Part shown: positions 48,469-57,059 of the stretch, piece by piece | Position numbering within the stretch: the first letter of the stretch is position 1 | Layout of the letters: every line of letters begins with the position of its first letter | From: an uncultured Rhodospirillaceae bacterium | Lineage (GTDB): Bacteria; Pseudomonadota; Alphaproteobacteria; Rhodospirillales; Magnetospirillaceae | Direction: 5' to 3' | NCBI GenBank assembly: GCA_937887565.1 | Contig: CALABS010000070.1 | Location: 1 to 64,000, forward strand | Length of the DNA: 64,000 bases | Position numbers and translations under genes: made by a program | The notes under the pieces: model-generated | Told to the model about the DNA's origin: nothing | The model's database searches: none | Seen by the model: only the letters and a program-made list of their open reading frames with translations

Positions 48469-48522
48469 AAACTAGACGGATCGGACATCCCGTCCCGTCG
48501 CGTTTCTTTTGCGGGGGATGAC

Positions 48523-49392
48523 GTGCCCAAGCAGGACCTCAGGTGGGGGGTGAGGCGGCGGCTCGAATTCATCGAGCAGCGTCTCTTTTGGGAAGGCAGG
48601 GTCAACCGCCACGACCTCTCCGTGGCGTTCGGCATCTCTTTGCAGCAGGCGTCGGCGGACTTCGCCCGGTATCTTGAACTCGCCCCCGCGAACGCCACGT
48701 ACGATCGTTCGGCCAAAGGGTACTTGCGCGGCCCCGCCTTCGCGCCGGCGCTGGCCGAACCCGACGCCTCCCGCTATCTCGCGCACCTCCGGCTCGTCGG
48801 TGATGGCGTCGTCGAATCCCCCATGCCGGGGCTGTCCTCCATGCCCGAATTCGACGTCGTCCCCGGCCCGGCTAGACGAATCGACGCCGGTGTGCTCCGG
48901 GCCGTCGTGGAGGCCATCCGCGGCAGGCTGGAGATCGAGGTCTCGTACCAGTCGATGTCGCACCCCGAGCCCGAGCGACGATGGATCGGCCCCCATGCGC
49001 TCGCCTGGGACGGCTTCAGGTGGCATGCCCGCTCCTGGTGCCCGAGGACGGAAGGCTTCAAGGACTTCGTCATCGCCCGCATGGCCGGCCCCTGCGGGTC
49101 GCGCCCGGGGAGCTCCGACCCTGCGGCCGACAGGGGATGGCGCGACAGGGTGCGCGTGATCCTCGGCCCTCACCCCGGGCTGTCGGACGGCCAGCGCAAG
49201 GCCGTGGAGGCCGACTACTCGATGACGGGCGGGGTCTCCGTGATCGATGTCCGCGAGTGCTTCCTCTGGTACTTCCTCAAGCGGTTCGGCCTCGACGGGG
49301 ACGCGGCGTCACGACGCCCGCAGGACCAGCACGTCGTTCTGCTCAACAGGGAGGACGTCCTGGACGCCCTCGCGGAAAGGCAGGACGCCTGA
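48523..49392 (+). CDS. WYL-domain transcriptional regulator
   Basis: A 289-residue protein, GTG start with GCGGGGGA upstream. Residues 5-60 are a winged HTH (RRRLEFIEQRLFWEGRVNRH, DLSVAFGISLQQASADFARY). The WYL-type barrel follows near residues 145-230 (LEIEVSYQSMSHPEPERRWI, GFRWHARSWC), and a C-terminal WCX-like part ends it. The layout is that of BrxR/CapW-type repressors that head phage-defence operons and react to nucleic-acid ligands. It starts the eight-gene operon and lies 3 bases before the sigma gene. Confidence 0.85.
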   Translation: MPKQDLRWGVRRRLEFIEQRLFWEGRVNRHDLSVAFGISLQQASADFARYLELAPANATYDRSAKGYLRGPAFAPALAEPDASRYLAHLRLVGDGVVESPMPGLSSMPEFDVVPGPARRIDAGVLRAVVEAIRGRLEIEVSYQSMSHPEPERRWIGPHALAWDGFRWHARSWCPRTEGFKDFVIARMAGPCGSRPGSSDPAADRGWRDRVRVILGPHPGLSDGQRKAVEADYSMTGGVSVIDVRECFLWYFLKRFGLDGDAASRRPQDQHVVLLNREDVLDALAERQDA

Positions 49393-49395
49393 CCG

Positions 49396-51681
49396 ATGAA
49401 CCAGCAGACACCCGTCGAGCCGAAGCGAATGACGCCGGTCCTCCGGATGGCGGTGCTGTCCGGCGTCAAGGCGTCGGTGCAGCTGCACCTCCGTCTCGGC
49501 GGGGCGGTCGACGCGGTGGACGACAAGGGACGCACGCCGCTCATCCTCGCCGCCTCGCGGGGGCACGCCGAGATATGCCGGCTCCTGCTCGACGCGGGCG
49601 CAGATCTCGCCCTCGTCGACATGGAAGGCAACGACGCGCTGCGGGCGGCAACCGCCAAAGGACACCATGCCGTCGCCGAGATCATCCGGGCGGCAACATC
49701 ATCCCCTTCGGAACCTCCGCCGGCCCAGCCGCAGGTGGCCGAGGTCGAGAGTCCGGGCTCCAAGTCAGAGGAAGCCTGCTCCGCCGGCCAGCCGACGACC
49801 GAACCTTTGCCCGAGGACGCGGTGGACTCTCCCGCCGTCAGCGAACCTCTATCGCCTGAGACCGAGTGTGTCCCGGAGGCCGTCGTCCTTCCCCCTGAAA
49901 TTCCGGAGGACATTCCGGACGGGACCGCCTCCGAGGCTGGCTGCGGACCGAACCCCCGGCATGATGCCGAAGAATTCGATCTGTCGGGTTGGGAGGAGGA
50001 AACGGATTCCCCGCCTCCGCCGGCCGATCCCACCTGCGCCGGGCTGGCGGACGAGCTTCAGCGACGGCTTTCGCTCCACGTTCCCGTCGACCTGGACGCG
50101 GGCTGGGACGACGTCGACATCGATCTTCCCGATGTCCTCGTCTCCGTGCGCCGCAGGGCGAAGCTCGACGGCGACGAGGAAGCCGCCCTCAGGGAGCTTG
50201 TCCTGGCGGCCGTCGCCGACGGTCGGGTCAGGGGCGAATTCCTTGCCTTGGTCGCGCCGCGTGACCAGGACGATCCCGACGCGCCCGACCCAGACTACCT
50301 CGCCAACCTCCGCGTGATGTTCGGCGACATGGGTGTCGTCTTGGACGACGATCCTGCGGCTCCCGACCGCCCTAGCGGGTCCGGCGACTCCGACGACGAG
50401 GATGACCGTCTCCGCGAAGAGGCAGCGGAGGGGATGGCGTTCCTGCGGATACTCAATTCCAACAGGGCCGACCCTTTGACCCACTACATCGGCGGCCTGC
50501 CCCGTGATCGCCTGACCCGCGACGACGAGGCCTCGCTCGCCATGGAGATCGAACGCGGCACCAAGGCCGCACTCGCGGCGGTGGCTATGAGCCCCGCCGC
50601 GGTGTCCGAGCTTCTCGCCGCGGTCGAGGCGGTCATCGGAGGGGAGACGCCTCCTGAGGACCTCCTGGAGTTTGACGAGGAGGACTGCGCGGAGGACGAC
50701 GACGCGGGCCTCGACGAGGACGGCGGTCCGGGAACGGACGGCGACGATCTGCTGACGGGAACTCCGCTTCCGCCGGAACTGCTGTTCCGTCTGGAGGCGA
50801 TCCGCGACCTCTGCCGCAGGCTCTCGCAGGGGCAGGACGGCGGGTTCGCCGAGCGGCTGGGGGACCGGCTGGCAGCCCTCGGCCTTTCGCATTCCTTCGT
50901 TTCCCGGCTCCGCCGCGCCGTCGAGACGGACCCCTCTGGAGGCGAGGCGCGCCGCCGGATGGAGGGCGGACTCGAAACGGCTCGGAGGGCCAGGGAGAGG
51001 TTCGCCCTCGCAAACCTCAAGCTGGTCGTGTGGAGCGCCAAGAAGTTCGGAGGCCTGACTTGGCCCGACAGGATACAGGAGGGCAATCTCGGTCTTCTCA
51101 AGGCCGTGGAGCGGTTCGACCACCGCCGCGGGGCCAAGTTCTCCACCTACGCGACGTGGTGGATCAAGCAGGCGGTCACCCGGGCAGTCGCCGACAAGGG
51201 CCGCACCATCCGGATTCCCGTGCATGCGCAGGAGGCCATGCGCAAGCTGCGGCGGGCGCAGAACGAGGTCTTCGCGCTCACGGGCCGCGAGGCTCTGCCG
51301 GAGGAGGTCGCCGAACTGACCGAGATCCCGCTGGCGAGGGTCCGAAGGTTCCTCGCCGTCGCCGAGGAGCCGGCCTCCTTGGACGTCGAGGAGGTCGGCC
51401 TCCATGCGGCGGAAATGGCGTCGCCGGACCCGAACCCGGAGGAGAGGCTCGCGGTCGCGGAGATCAAGGCGATGGTCAGGGGGCAGCTCGAAACCCTGTC
51501 CCCGAAGGAGGCGACCATCCTTCGCCTACGCTTCGGCATCGGCTGTGACAAGGAGCACACGCTTGAGGAGGTCGGGCAGCAGTTCGGCGTCACCCGCGAG
51601 CGCATCAGGCAGATCGAGGCAAAGGCATTGAAGAAGCTCAGCCACCCGGGCCGGATCAAGGCCCTCCAGGGGTGCAAATGA
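49396..51681 (+). CDS. Ankyrin-repeat sigma-70 factor fusion
   Basis: A 761-residue protein. Residues about 12-100 are three ankyrin repeats (DDKGRTPLILAASRGHAEIC, RLLLDAGADLALVDMEGNDA). A long acidic, proline-rich region spans about 100-360. Sigma region 1.2 is near 365-411 (RLTRDDEASLAMEIERGTKA), then an acidic non-conserved region. Region 2 is near 534-615 (ALANLKLVVWSAKKF, DRIQEGNLGLLKAVERFD, KFSTYATWWIKQAV), and region 3 follows. Region 4 is near 690-761 (LRLRFGIG, TLEEVGQQFGVTRERIRQIE). All RpoD-type core contacts are present, so it is a full sigma factor. Its stop overlaps the next gene. Ankyrin repeats may sense a protein partner and control release. Confidence 0.9.
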   Translation: MNQQTPVEPKRMTPVLRMAVLSGVKASVQLHLRLGGAVDAVDDKGRTPLILAASRGHAEICRLLLDAGADLALVDMEGNDALRAATAKGHHAVAEIIRAATSSPSEPPPAQPQVAEVESPGSKSEEACSAGQPTTEPLPEDAVDSPAVSEPLSPETECVPEAVVLPPEIPEDIPDGTASEAGCGPNPRHDAEEFDLSGWEEETDSPPPPADPTCAGLADELQRRLSLHVPVDLDAGWDDVDIDLPDVLVSVRRRAKLDGDEEAALRELVLAAVADGRVRGEFLALVAPRDQDDPDAPDPDYLANLRVMFGDMGVVLDDDPAAPDRPSGSGDSDDEDDRLREEAAEGMAFLRILNSNRADPLTHYIGGLPRDRLTRDDEASLAMEIERGTKAALAAVAMSPAAVSELLAAVEAVIGGETPPEDLLEFDEEDCAEDDDAGLDEDGGPGTDGDDLLTGTPLPPELLFRLEAIRDLCRRLSQGQDGGFAERLGDRLAALGLSHSFVSRLRRAVETDPSGGEARRRMEGGLETARRARERFALANLKLVVWSAKKFGGLTWPDRIQEGNLGLLKAVERFDHRRGAKFSTYATWWIKQAVTRAVADKGRTIRIPVHAQEAMRKLRRAQNEVFALTGREALPEEVAELTEIPLARVRRFLAVAEEPASLDVEEVGLHAAEMASPDPNPEERLAVAEIKAMVRGQLETLSPKEATILRLRFGIGCDKEHTLEEVGQQFGVTRERIRQIEAKALKKLSHPGRIKALQGCK

Positions 51682-53195
51682 TGGAACGCAAGGCGGCCCC
51701 CCCCGCAAAGTCCCGCCCGGCGCCGCCGCGCGCCTCCGCAATGATCGAGGCGTTGCGGGGGCTGGGCTATTCGACGGCCACGGCGCTCGCCGACATCATC
51801 GACAACAGCGTGTCCGCCAACGCCCGCGCCGTGTCGCTCGCCTTCGGATGGGCCGGCGAGCGGAGCCACGTCGGCATCCTCGACGACGGCGACGGGATGG
51901 ACGCCGCCGCCCTCGACCTCGCCATGCGCCTCGGCGAACGCAGCCCCCTCGACGAGCGGGAGGCTGGGGACCTCGGCCGGTTCGGCCTGGGCCTGAAGAC
52001 AGCTTCCTTCTCCCAATGCCGCAGTCTGACTGTGGCTTCCGCGAAGGACGGCGAAATCCATTGCCTGAGATGGGACCTCGACGTCCTGGCGGCCTCCGCC
52101 GACGACGGATGGCACCTGCTGGAGGGACCCGCCGAAGGCTCCGAGGGCATGCTCTCCCCGCTGGCCGACGCCCGCAAGGGGACACTGGTCCTGTGGGAGA
52201 GCCTCGACCGCATCGTCACCCCCGGCTTCAAGGAGCAGGATTTCCTCGATCTCATCGATGGCGTGGAGCGGCACCTGGCCATGGTCTTCCACCGCTATCT
52301 CGACGCCCCGCGGCCCAGGCTCCGGCTGACCATCAACGGGCGCCCCGTCGCCCCTTGGGATCCCTTCATGGTTTCCCATCCCGCCACGTACAGTTCCCCC
52401 GTCGCCCGGCTGGGGGACGTCGAGGTGCAGTGCCACGTCCTGCCGCACAAGGACCGGCTGACGCCCGACGAGGCGGAATCCGGCGGCGGCCCGCACGGCT
52501 GGACGGCACAGCAGGGCTTCTACGTCTACAGGAACGAGCGCCTGCTGGTGGCGGGAAGCTGGCTCGGCCTCGGCCAGGGACGGTCGTGGACGAAGGAGGA
52601 GGCCCACCGCCTTGCCCGGATCAGGCTGGACATCCCCAATTCCGCCGACGCCGCGTGGAAGATCGACATCAGGAAATCGACGGCACGGCCTCCCGTCGGC
52701 CTTCGGGCGGCGCTGACCAGGCTCGCAGAGGATGCCCGTTCGCGCGCTCGAAAGGTTTTTGCGCACCGAGGCCAGCCCGTCCGCGTCGGCGGGGCGCAGC
52801 CGGTCGCCCAGGCGTGGCGGGCAGAGCACTTCAAGGGGGGGATGCGCTACCGCGTGGACGACTCCCATCCTGCCGTCCGCGAGGTGCTCGACCAGGCCGG
52901 CGCCCTCGCCCCGCAGATCAGGGCGATGATCAGGGTCATCGAGGAGACCGTCCCGGTCCAGCGCATCTGGCTAGACACGGCCGAGGGCAAGGAGACGCCA
53001 AGGACGGGCTTCTCGGGCGATCCACCGGCCGAGGTCCGCTCCGTCCTGTCGGCTGTCTACCGGAACCTCGTGCTGAGGAAGGGCCTGTCGCCCGAACTTG
53101 CCCGGGAGCGCCTTCTCCACACCGAGCCTTTCCACAACTACCCGGAGCTTGTCGGGAGCCTGCCCGACGTCCCGGACGCAGGGGGGATGACATGA
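51678..53195 (+). CDS. GHKL ATPase, MORC/MutL-like
   Basis: A 505-residue protein starting at ATG 51678, overlapping the sigma stop. The ATP-binding motifs are present: ALADIIDNSVSANA (N box), GILDDGDGMD (DxGxG) and GRFGLGLKTASFSQ (G2). A second transducer-type domain follows. MORC-like GHKL ATPases form ATP-driven clamps on DNA, and in bacteria they occur in predicted restriction-like clusters together with the proteins encoded next. It is the likely DNA-clamping component. Confidence 0.88.
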   Translation: MMERKAAPPAKSRPAPPRASAMIEALRGLGYSTATALADIIDNSVSANARAVSLAFGWAGERSHVGILDDGDGMDAAALDLAMRLGERSPLDEREAGDLGRFGLGLKTASFSQCRSLTVASAKDGEIHCLRWDLDVLAASADDGWHLLEGPAEGSEGMLSPLADARKGTLVLWESLDRIVTPGFKEQDFLDLIDGVERHLAMVFHRYLDAPRPRLRLTINGRPVAPWDPFMVSHPATYSSPVARLGDVEVQCHVLPHKDRLTPDEAESGGGPHGWTAQQGFYVYRNERLLVAGSWLGLGQGRSWTKEEAHRLARIRLDIPNSADAAWKIDIRKSTARPPVGLRAALTRLAEDARSRARKVFAHRGQPVRVGGAQPVAQAWRAEHFKGGMRYRVDDSHPAVREVLDQAGALAPQIRAMIRVIEETVPVQRIWLDTAEGKETPRTGFSGDPPAEVRSVLSAVYRNLVLRKGLSPELARERLLHTEPFHNYPELVGSLPDVPDAGGMT

Positions 53196-56056
53196 CGTCC
53201 GCAGCCGAGGAGACCCGCCAGAGGGTCGTCAAGCTGGTGCAGGAACTGCTGGTCGACGAGGACGACAGGTCGGCGGTCACCCCCGCCCTGATCTCCGAAA
53301 AGATCGACCTCGTCCTGACCATGCGGCCGAGGTGGGGCGAAGGCCTCGACCGCGAGGCGGTCACCGACGAACTGATCCGCCGGTTCAGCCTTTGGATCGG
53401 CGAGGACACCACGCTCAAGAACGACGCCGGCCACGAGGCGTGGCTTGTGGCCGCCCGCAAGCGGGACTGGAGATACTGGCAACGCTATCGGGAATGGCTT
53501 GAACGCAGGCTGTCCTACAAGGCGGTGGAAGCCCTCGACAAATCCACGGACTCGGTCCTAGCCATGCTTGAGGATCCGCTCCGCGAAGGGTCGTGGGACC
53601 GGCGTGGCCTCGTCGTCGGCCACGTGCAGTCCGGCAAGACAGGCCATTACAGCGGCCTGATCTGCAAGGCCGCCGACGCCGGCTACAAGATCATCATCGT
53701 CCTCGCCGGCCTGCACAACAACCTGCGCTCCCAGACGCAGATGAGGCTCGACGAAGCCTTCCTCGGATACGAGACCAAGCCCAACCACGAGGACATCCTG
53801 CCGATCGGCGTCAGCGAGATCGACGGCGACCCTGCGATCCGGCCCAACTACGCCACGAACCGCACGAACGGCGGCGACTTCAATGCCGGCATAGCCCAGA
53901 AGCTCGGCATCACGCCGGAGCAGCGGCCCTGGCTGTTCGTGGTCAAGAAGAACAAGACCGTGCTGGAGCGTCTCCTGCGCTGGATACGCAACCATGTCGC
54001 CAACGTCCACGACCCGGAGACCGGCCGCCGGATCGTGACGAACCTGCCGCTCTTCCTCATCGACGACGAGGCCGACCACGCCAGCGTGGACACGGGCGAG
54101 ACCGTGCTGGATTCCGACGGCAAGCCCGACCCCGACCACCAGCCCACGGCGATCAACAGACTGACCAGGCGGATCCTCCATTCCTTCTCCCGATCCGCCT
54201 ATGTCGGCTACACCGCCACCCCCTTCGCCAACATCTTCATCCACGAGCGGGGAGAGACCCGCGAGGAAGGCCCCGACCTCTTTCCCGCCAGCTTCATCGT
54301 CAACCTCGCGGCTCCGTCGAACTACATCGGCCCGGGGAAGGTCTTCGGGACGAACGGCAAGGATGGCCGCGAGGGCGGGCTTCCGCTGGTGAGGCAAGTC
54401 GACGACTACTGCTTGTCCGACGGGGTCGGCGGGTGGATGCCGCCCAAGCACCGGAACGGCCACCAGCCCCTCGTCGACGGGGAGGACACGCTTCCGGAGT
54501 CCTTGAATGAAGCCGTCGACGCCTTCGTGCTGGCCTGCGCCATCCGCAGCCTGAGGGGGCAGGCGGACGCGCACAGCTCCATGCTCGTCCACGTCACCCG
54601 CTTCACCTCCGTGCAGAAGGCCGTCCACTCGCAGGTGGAGGAGCGTGTCCGCCACATCAAGCAGCGGCTGACCCGCCGGATCGGCCACGAGTCGGTCGTC
54701 GCAGCGCTCAGGGGGCTTTGGGAAAGGGATTTCAGGCCGACCACCTCGGACATGGCCGAAACGCATCACGACCTGGTGCACGGCGACACGTTCGGCTGGG
54801 CGGAGATCGAAGCCAAGCTGGCGGACACGGTCTCCGACATCCAGGTCCGCATGATCAACGGCACGGCCAAGGACGCCCTCGACTACGCCGACCACGACGG
54901 CGCGGGCCTGAAGGTGATCGCCATCGGCGGCGACAAGCTCGCCCGCGGCCTGACGCTCGAAGGGCTGACGGTCAGCTATTTCCTGCGGGCGTCGAAGATG
55001 TACGACACCCTCATGCAGATGGGCCGCTGGTTCGGCTACAGGCCGGGCTACCTCGACCTCTGCCGCCTCTACACCACGGGAGAGCTCTGCGAGTGGTTCG
55101 GCCACATCGCCGACGCCTCGGAGGAGCTCCGCGAGGAGTTCGACCTCATGGCCGCCAGCGGCGCCACGCCGCGGGAGTACGGGCTGAAGGTGCAGTCCCA
55201 TCCCGTGCTTCTCGTGACGTCACGGCTGAAGATGCGCTCGGCCCGGAACCTGATGCTATCGTTCAGCGGCCAGCTCCTGGAGACCGTGGCGTTCCATCGG
55301 GAATCCGACATCCTTGAACGGAACCTCGCCGCGGCCCGAAGGCTGGTGTCGTCCCTCGGCGCGCCCGAGGAGAATCCGGTCAGGGTCAGGAACGGGGCCA
55401 GGCAGGCATGGCGGGGATACCTGTGGGAGGGAGTCCCGGCCGCCGACGTCGTCGATTTCCTCATCGCCTACAGGACCCACCCGGAGGCCCACAAGGTCAA
55501 CAGCGTCCTTCTTTCCCAGTTCATCCAGTCCCTCGTTGCCGAGGGCGAGCTGACGAACTGGACCGTGGCGCTCATCGGCGGCGGCGACGGCAAGCCGTCT
55601 GCGTTCCGCGACGGCGTCTCCGTGGACATGCTCCAGCGCGCCGCGCACGGGGCGCATTCAGACCGCTACTCCATCCGGCGCCTGATGTCGCCCCGCGACG
55701 AGGCGATCGACCTGGACGAGGCCGCGTGGACCGCCGCGCTCGCCGTCACGCGGTCCGCGTTCCACGCCGATCCCGCGAGGCACGGGTCGGGCGAGCCGCC
55801 CGACGCCCCGAACGGCCCTGCCATCCGCCGCGTCAGGGGATTCGGGGCCGAGGGCGTTCCCGCCCGGCCGGACCGCAGCGTGCTGTTCATCTACGCCATC
55901 GATCCCGACCTCGCCGGGCCGGAGGCGGGCCTGCCGCCCGACGCGCCCCCGGTGGTCGCCTTCGCCATCAGCTTCCCCGACAGCAGGTCGGGCGCCAAGG
56001 TGGAGTACAAAGTCAACAACGTCGCATGGGAGCTGGAATATGGCGCCGCGGACTGA
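53192..56056 (+). CDS. Z1-domain ATPase
   Basis: A 954-residue protein whose ATG overlaps the previous stop. The Z1 signature is clear: GHVQSGKTGHYSGLICKAAD near residues 145-165, VLAGLHNNLRSQTQMRLDEA, the Walker B LFLIDDEADHAS, and near residue 575 GGDKLARGLTLEGLTVSYFL with MGRWFGYRPGYLDLCRLYT (motif VI). Z1 proteins are helicase-like motors found with MORC ATPases, AIPR and nucleases in defence islands. It probably moves on or remodels DNA at the target site. Confidence 0.92.
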   Translation: MTSAAEETRQRVVKLVQELLVDEDDRSAVTPALISEKIDLVLTMRPRWGEGLDREAVTDELIRRFSLWIGEDTTLKNDAGHEAWLVAARKRDWRYWQRYREWLERRLSYKAVEALDKSTDSVLAMLEDPLREGSWDRRGLVVGHVQSGKTGHYSGLICKAADAGYKIIIVLAGLHNNLRSQTQMRLDEAFLGYETKPNHEDILPIGVSEIDGDPAIRPNYATNRTNGGDFNAGIAQKLGITPEQRPWLFVVKKNKTVLERLLRWIRNHVANVHDPETGRRIVTNLPLFLIDDEADHASVDTGETVLDSDGKPDPDHQPTAINRLTRRILHSFSRSAYVGYTATPFANIFIHERGETREEGPDLFPASFIVNLAAPSNYIGPGKVFGTNGKDGREGGLPLVRQVDDYCLSDGVGGWMPPKHRNGHQPLVDGEDTLPESLNEAVDAFVLACAIRSLRGQADAHSSMLVHVTRFTSVQKAVHSQVEERVRHIKQRLTRRIGHESVVAALRGLWERDFRPTTSDMAETHHDLVHGDTFGWAEIEAKLADTVSDIQVRMINGTAKDALDYADHDGAGLKVIAIGGDKLARGLTLEGLTVSYFLRASKMYDTLMQMGRWFGYRPGYLDLCRLYTTGELCEWFGHIADASEELREEFDLMAASGATPREYGLKVQSHPVLLVTSRLKMRSARNLMLSFSGQLLETVAFHRESDILERNLAAARRLVSSLGAPEENPVRVRNGARQAWRGYLWEGVPAADVVDFLIAYRTHPEAHKVNSVLLSQFIQSLVAEGELTNWTVALIGGGDGKPSAFRDGVSVDMLQRAAHGAHSDRYSIRRLMSPRDEAIDLDEAAWTAALAVTRSAFHADPARHGSGEPPDAPNGPAIRRVRGFGAEGVPARPDRSVLFIYAIDPDLAGPEAGLPPDAPPVVAFAISFPDSRSGAKVEYKVNNVAWELEYGAAD

Positions 56057-57059
56057 CGCCGAGAGCCTGCGCCAGGCGTGGCGGGCGCTTTCCTGCAAGG
56101 GCGGCGGCGAGGGATGGCGCACGATCCCCATCCAGTTGGAAGCCCCCTGCCGCCTGCTGGCGGGGCGGCACTGCCCCGGGGACGAGGAGGCGATCATCGT
56201 CGGCTTCAGCGGGGTCAGGCTTCCCCCGGATTACCATCTCCCGCAAGGGCACGGCTTCGGCGTGGCGAAGCCCTCCGGCGAGGCGTTGGGAACGTCGCAC
56301 GCATGGCTTGCCCTGTCCCGCAAGGCGGCCGGCGGCATCGACCTGTTCGCCATGATGGCGGGGGACGTGGTTCGGCTGCTCGAAGGGTGCGCCGATGCGG
56401 GCGAGGAACGTCTTTTCCAGCTCTTCCTGTCGCGGATCCGCGCATGGCAGGACTTCATGGAACGCGGACGGGACGGCGTGCTCGGACAGGAGGCCGAAGT
56501 CGGCCTCTTCGGCGAGATGGTCGTCCTGAAATCCCTGCTCGACGCGGGCGTGCCGGCCAATTTCGCCCTCGACGCATGGCAAGGGCCGCTCGACGGCCTC
56601 CAGGACTTCCTCGTCGGCTCGGGAGCCATCGAGGTGAAGACGACCCTGTCCGCCAGCGGCTTCCCGGCGACCGTCAATTCGCTTGAGCAGCTTGACGAGA
56701 CGCTTCGCCAGCCTCTCTACGTGGCCGGGGTGCGCCTCGCGCTCGGCGGGGCCGGCATGACCCTGCCGGAGTTCACCGACGTGATCCGGGAGGTCCTGAA
56801 GGACCGGCCGACGGCCCTCGGGATGTTCGAGAGCCGTCTCGTGCAGGCCGGCTACCTCCGGGCGCTTGCCGACAAGTATGTCCGCCGGTTCGCGCATTCG
56901 GGAACCGCGGTCCTGCCCGTCGAGGGCGATTTTCCGAGGCTGACGCGGATGAACGTCGGCCCCGGCGTCAGGAAGGCTCGCTACGAGGTCGACCTCGACC
57001 TTTCCGGCGTGGCCGACGTCGGCCTTGTCCACGCGCTTGAGAAGTTGGGGGGAATGTAG
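56040..57059 (+). CDS. PD-(D/E)XK motif protein (DUF4420)
   Basis: A 339-residue protein overlapping the Z1 gene by 17 bases. The nuclease motif is at residues about 180-215: GLQDFLVGSGAIEVKTTLSA gives D, then E-x-K on the next strand, with an upstream Glu in EAEVGLFGEMVVL. DUF4420 proteins are always linked to Z1 and AIPR genes. It is the most likely DNA-cutting effector of the operon. Confidence 0.88.
   Translation: MAPRTDAESLRQAWRALSCKGGGEGWRTIPIQLEAPCRLLAGRHCPGDEEAIIVGFSGVRLPPDYHLPQGHGFGVAKPSGEALGTSHAWLALSRKAAGGIDLFAMMAGDVVRLLEGCADAGEERLFQLFLSRIRAWQDFMERGRDGVLGQEAEVGLFGEMVVLKSLLDAGVPANFALDAWQGPLDGLQDFLVGSGAIEVKTTLSASGFPATVNSLEQLDETLRQPLYVAGVRLALGGAGMTLPEFTDVIREVLKDRPTALGMFESRLVQAGYLRALADKYVRRFAHSGTAVLPVEGDFPRLTRMNVGPGVRKARYEVDLDLSGVADVGLVHALEKLGGM

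Noticed and set aside
51147..52868. A 573-codon minus-strand frame over the GHKL ATPase gene
   Set aside because: Antisense of a gene with all three GHKL ATP-binding motifs.
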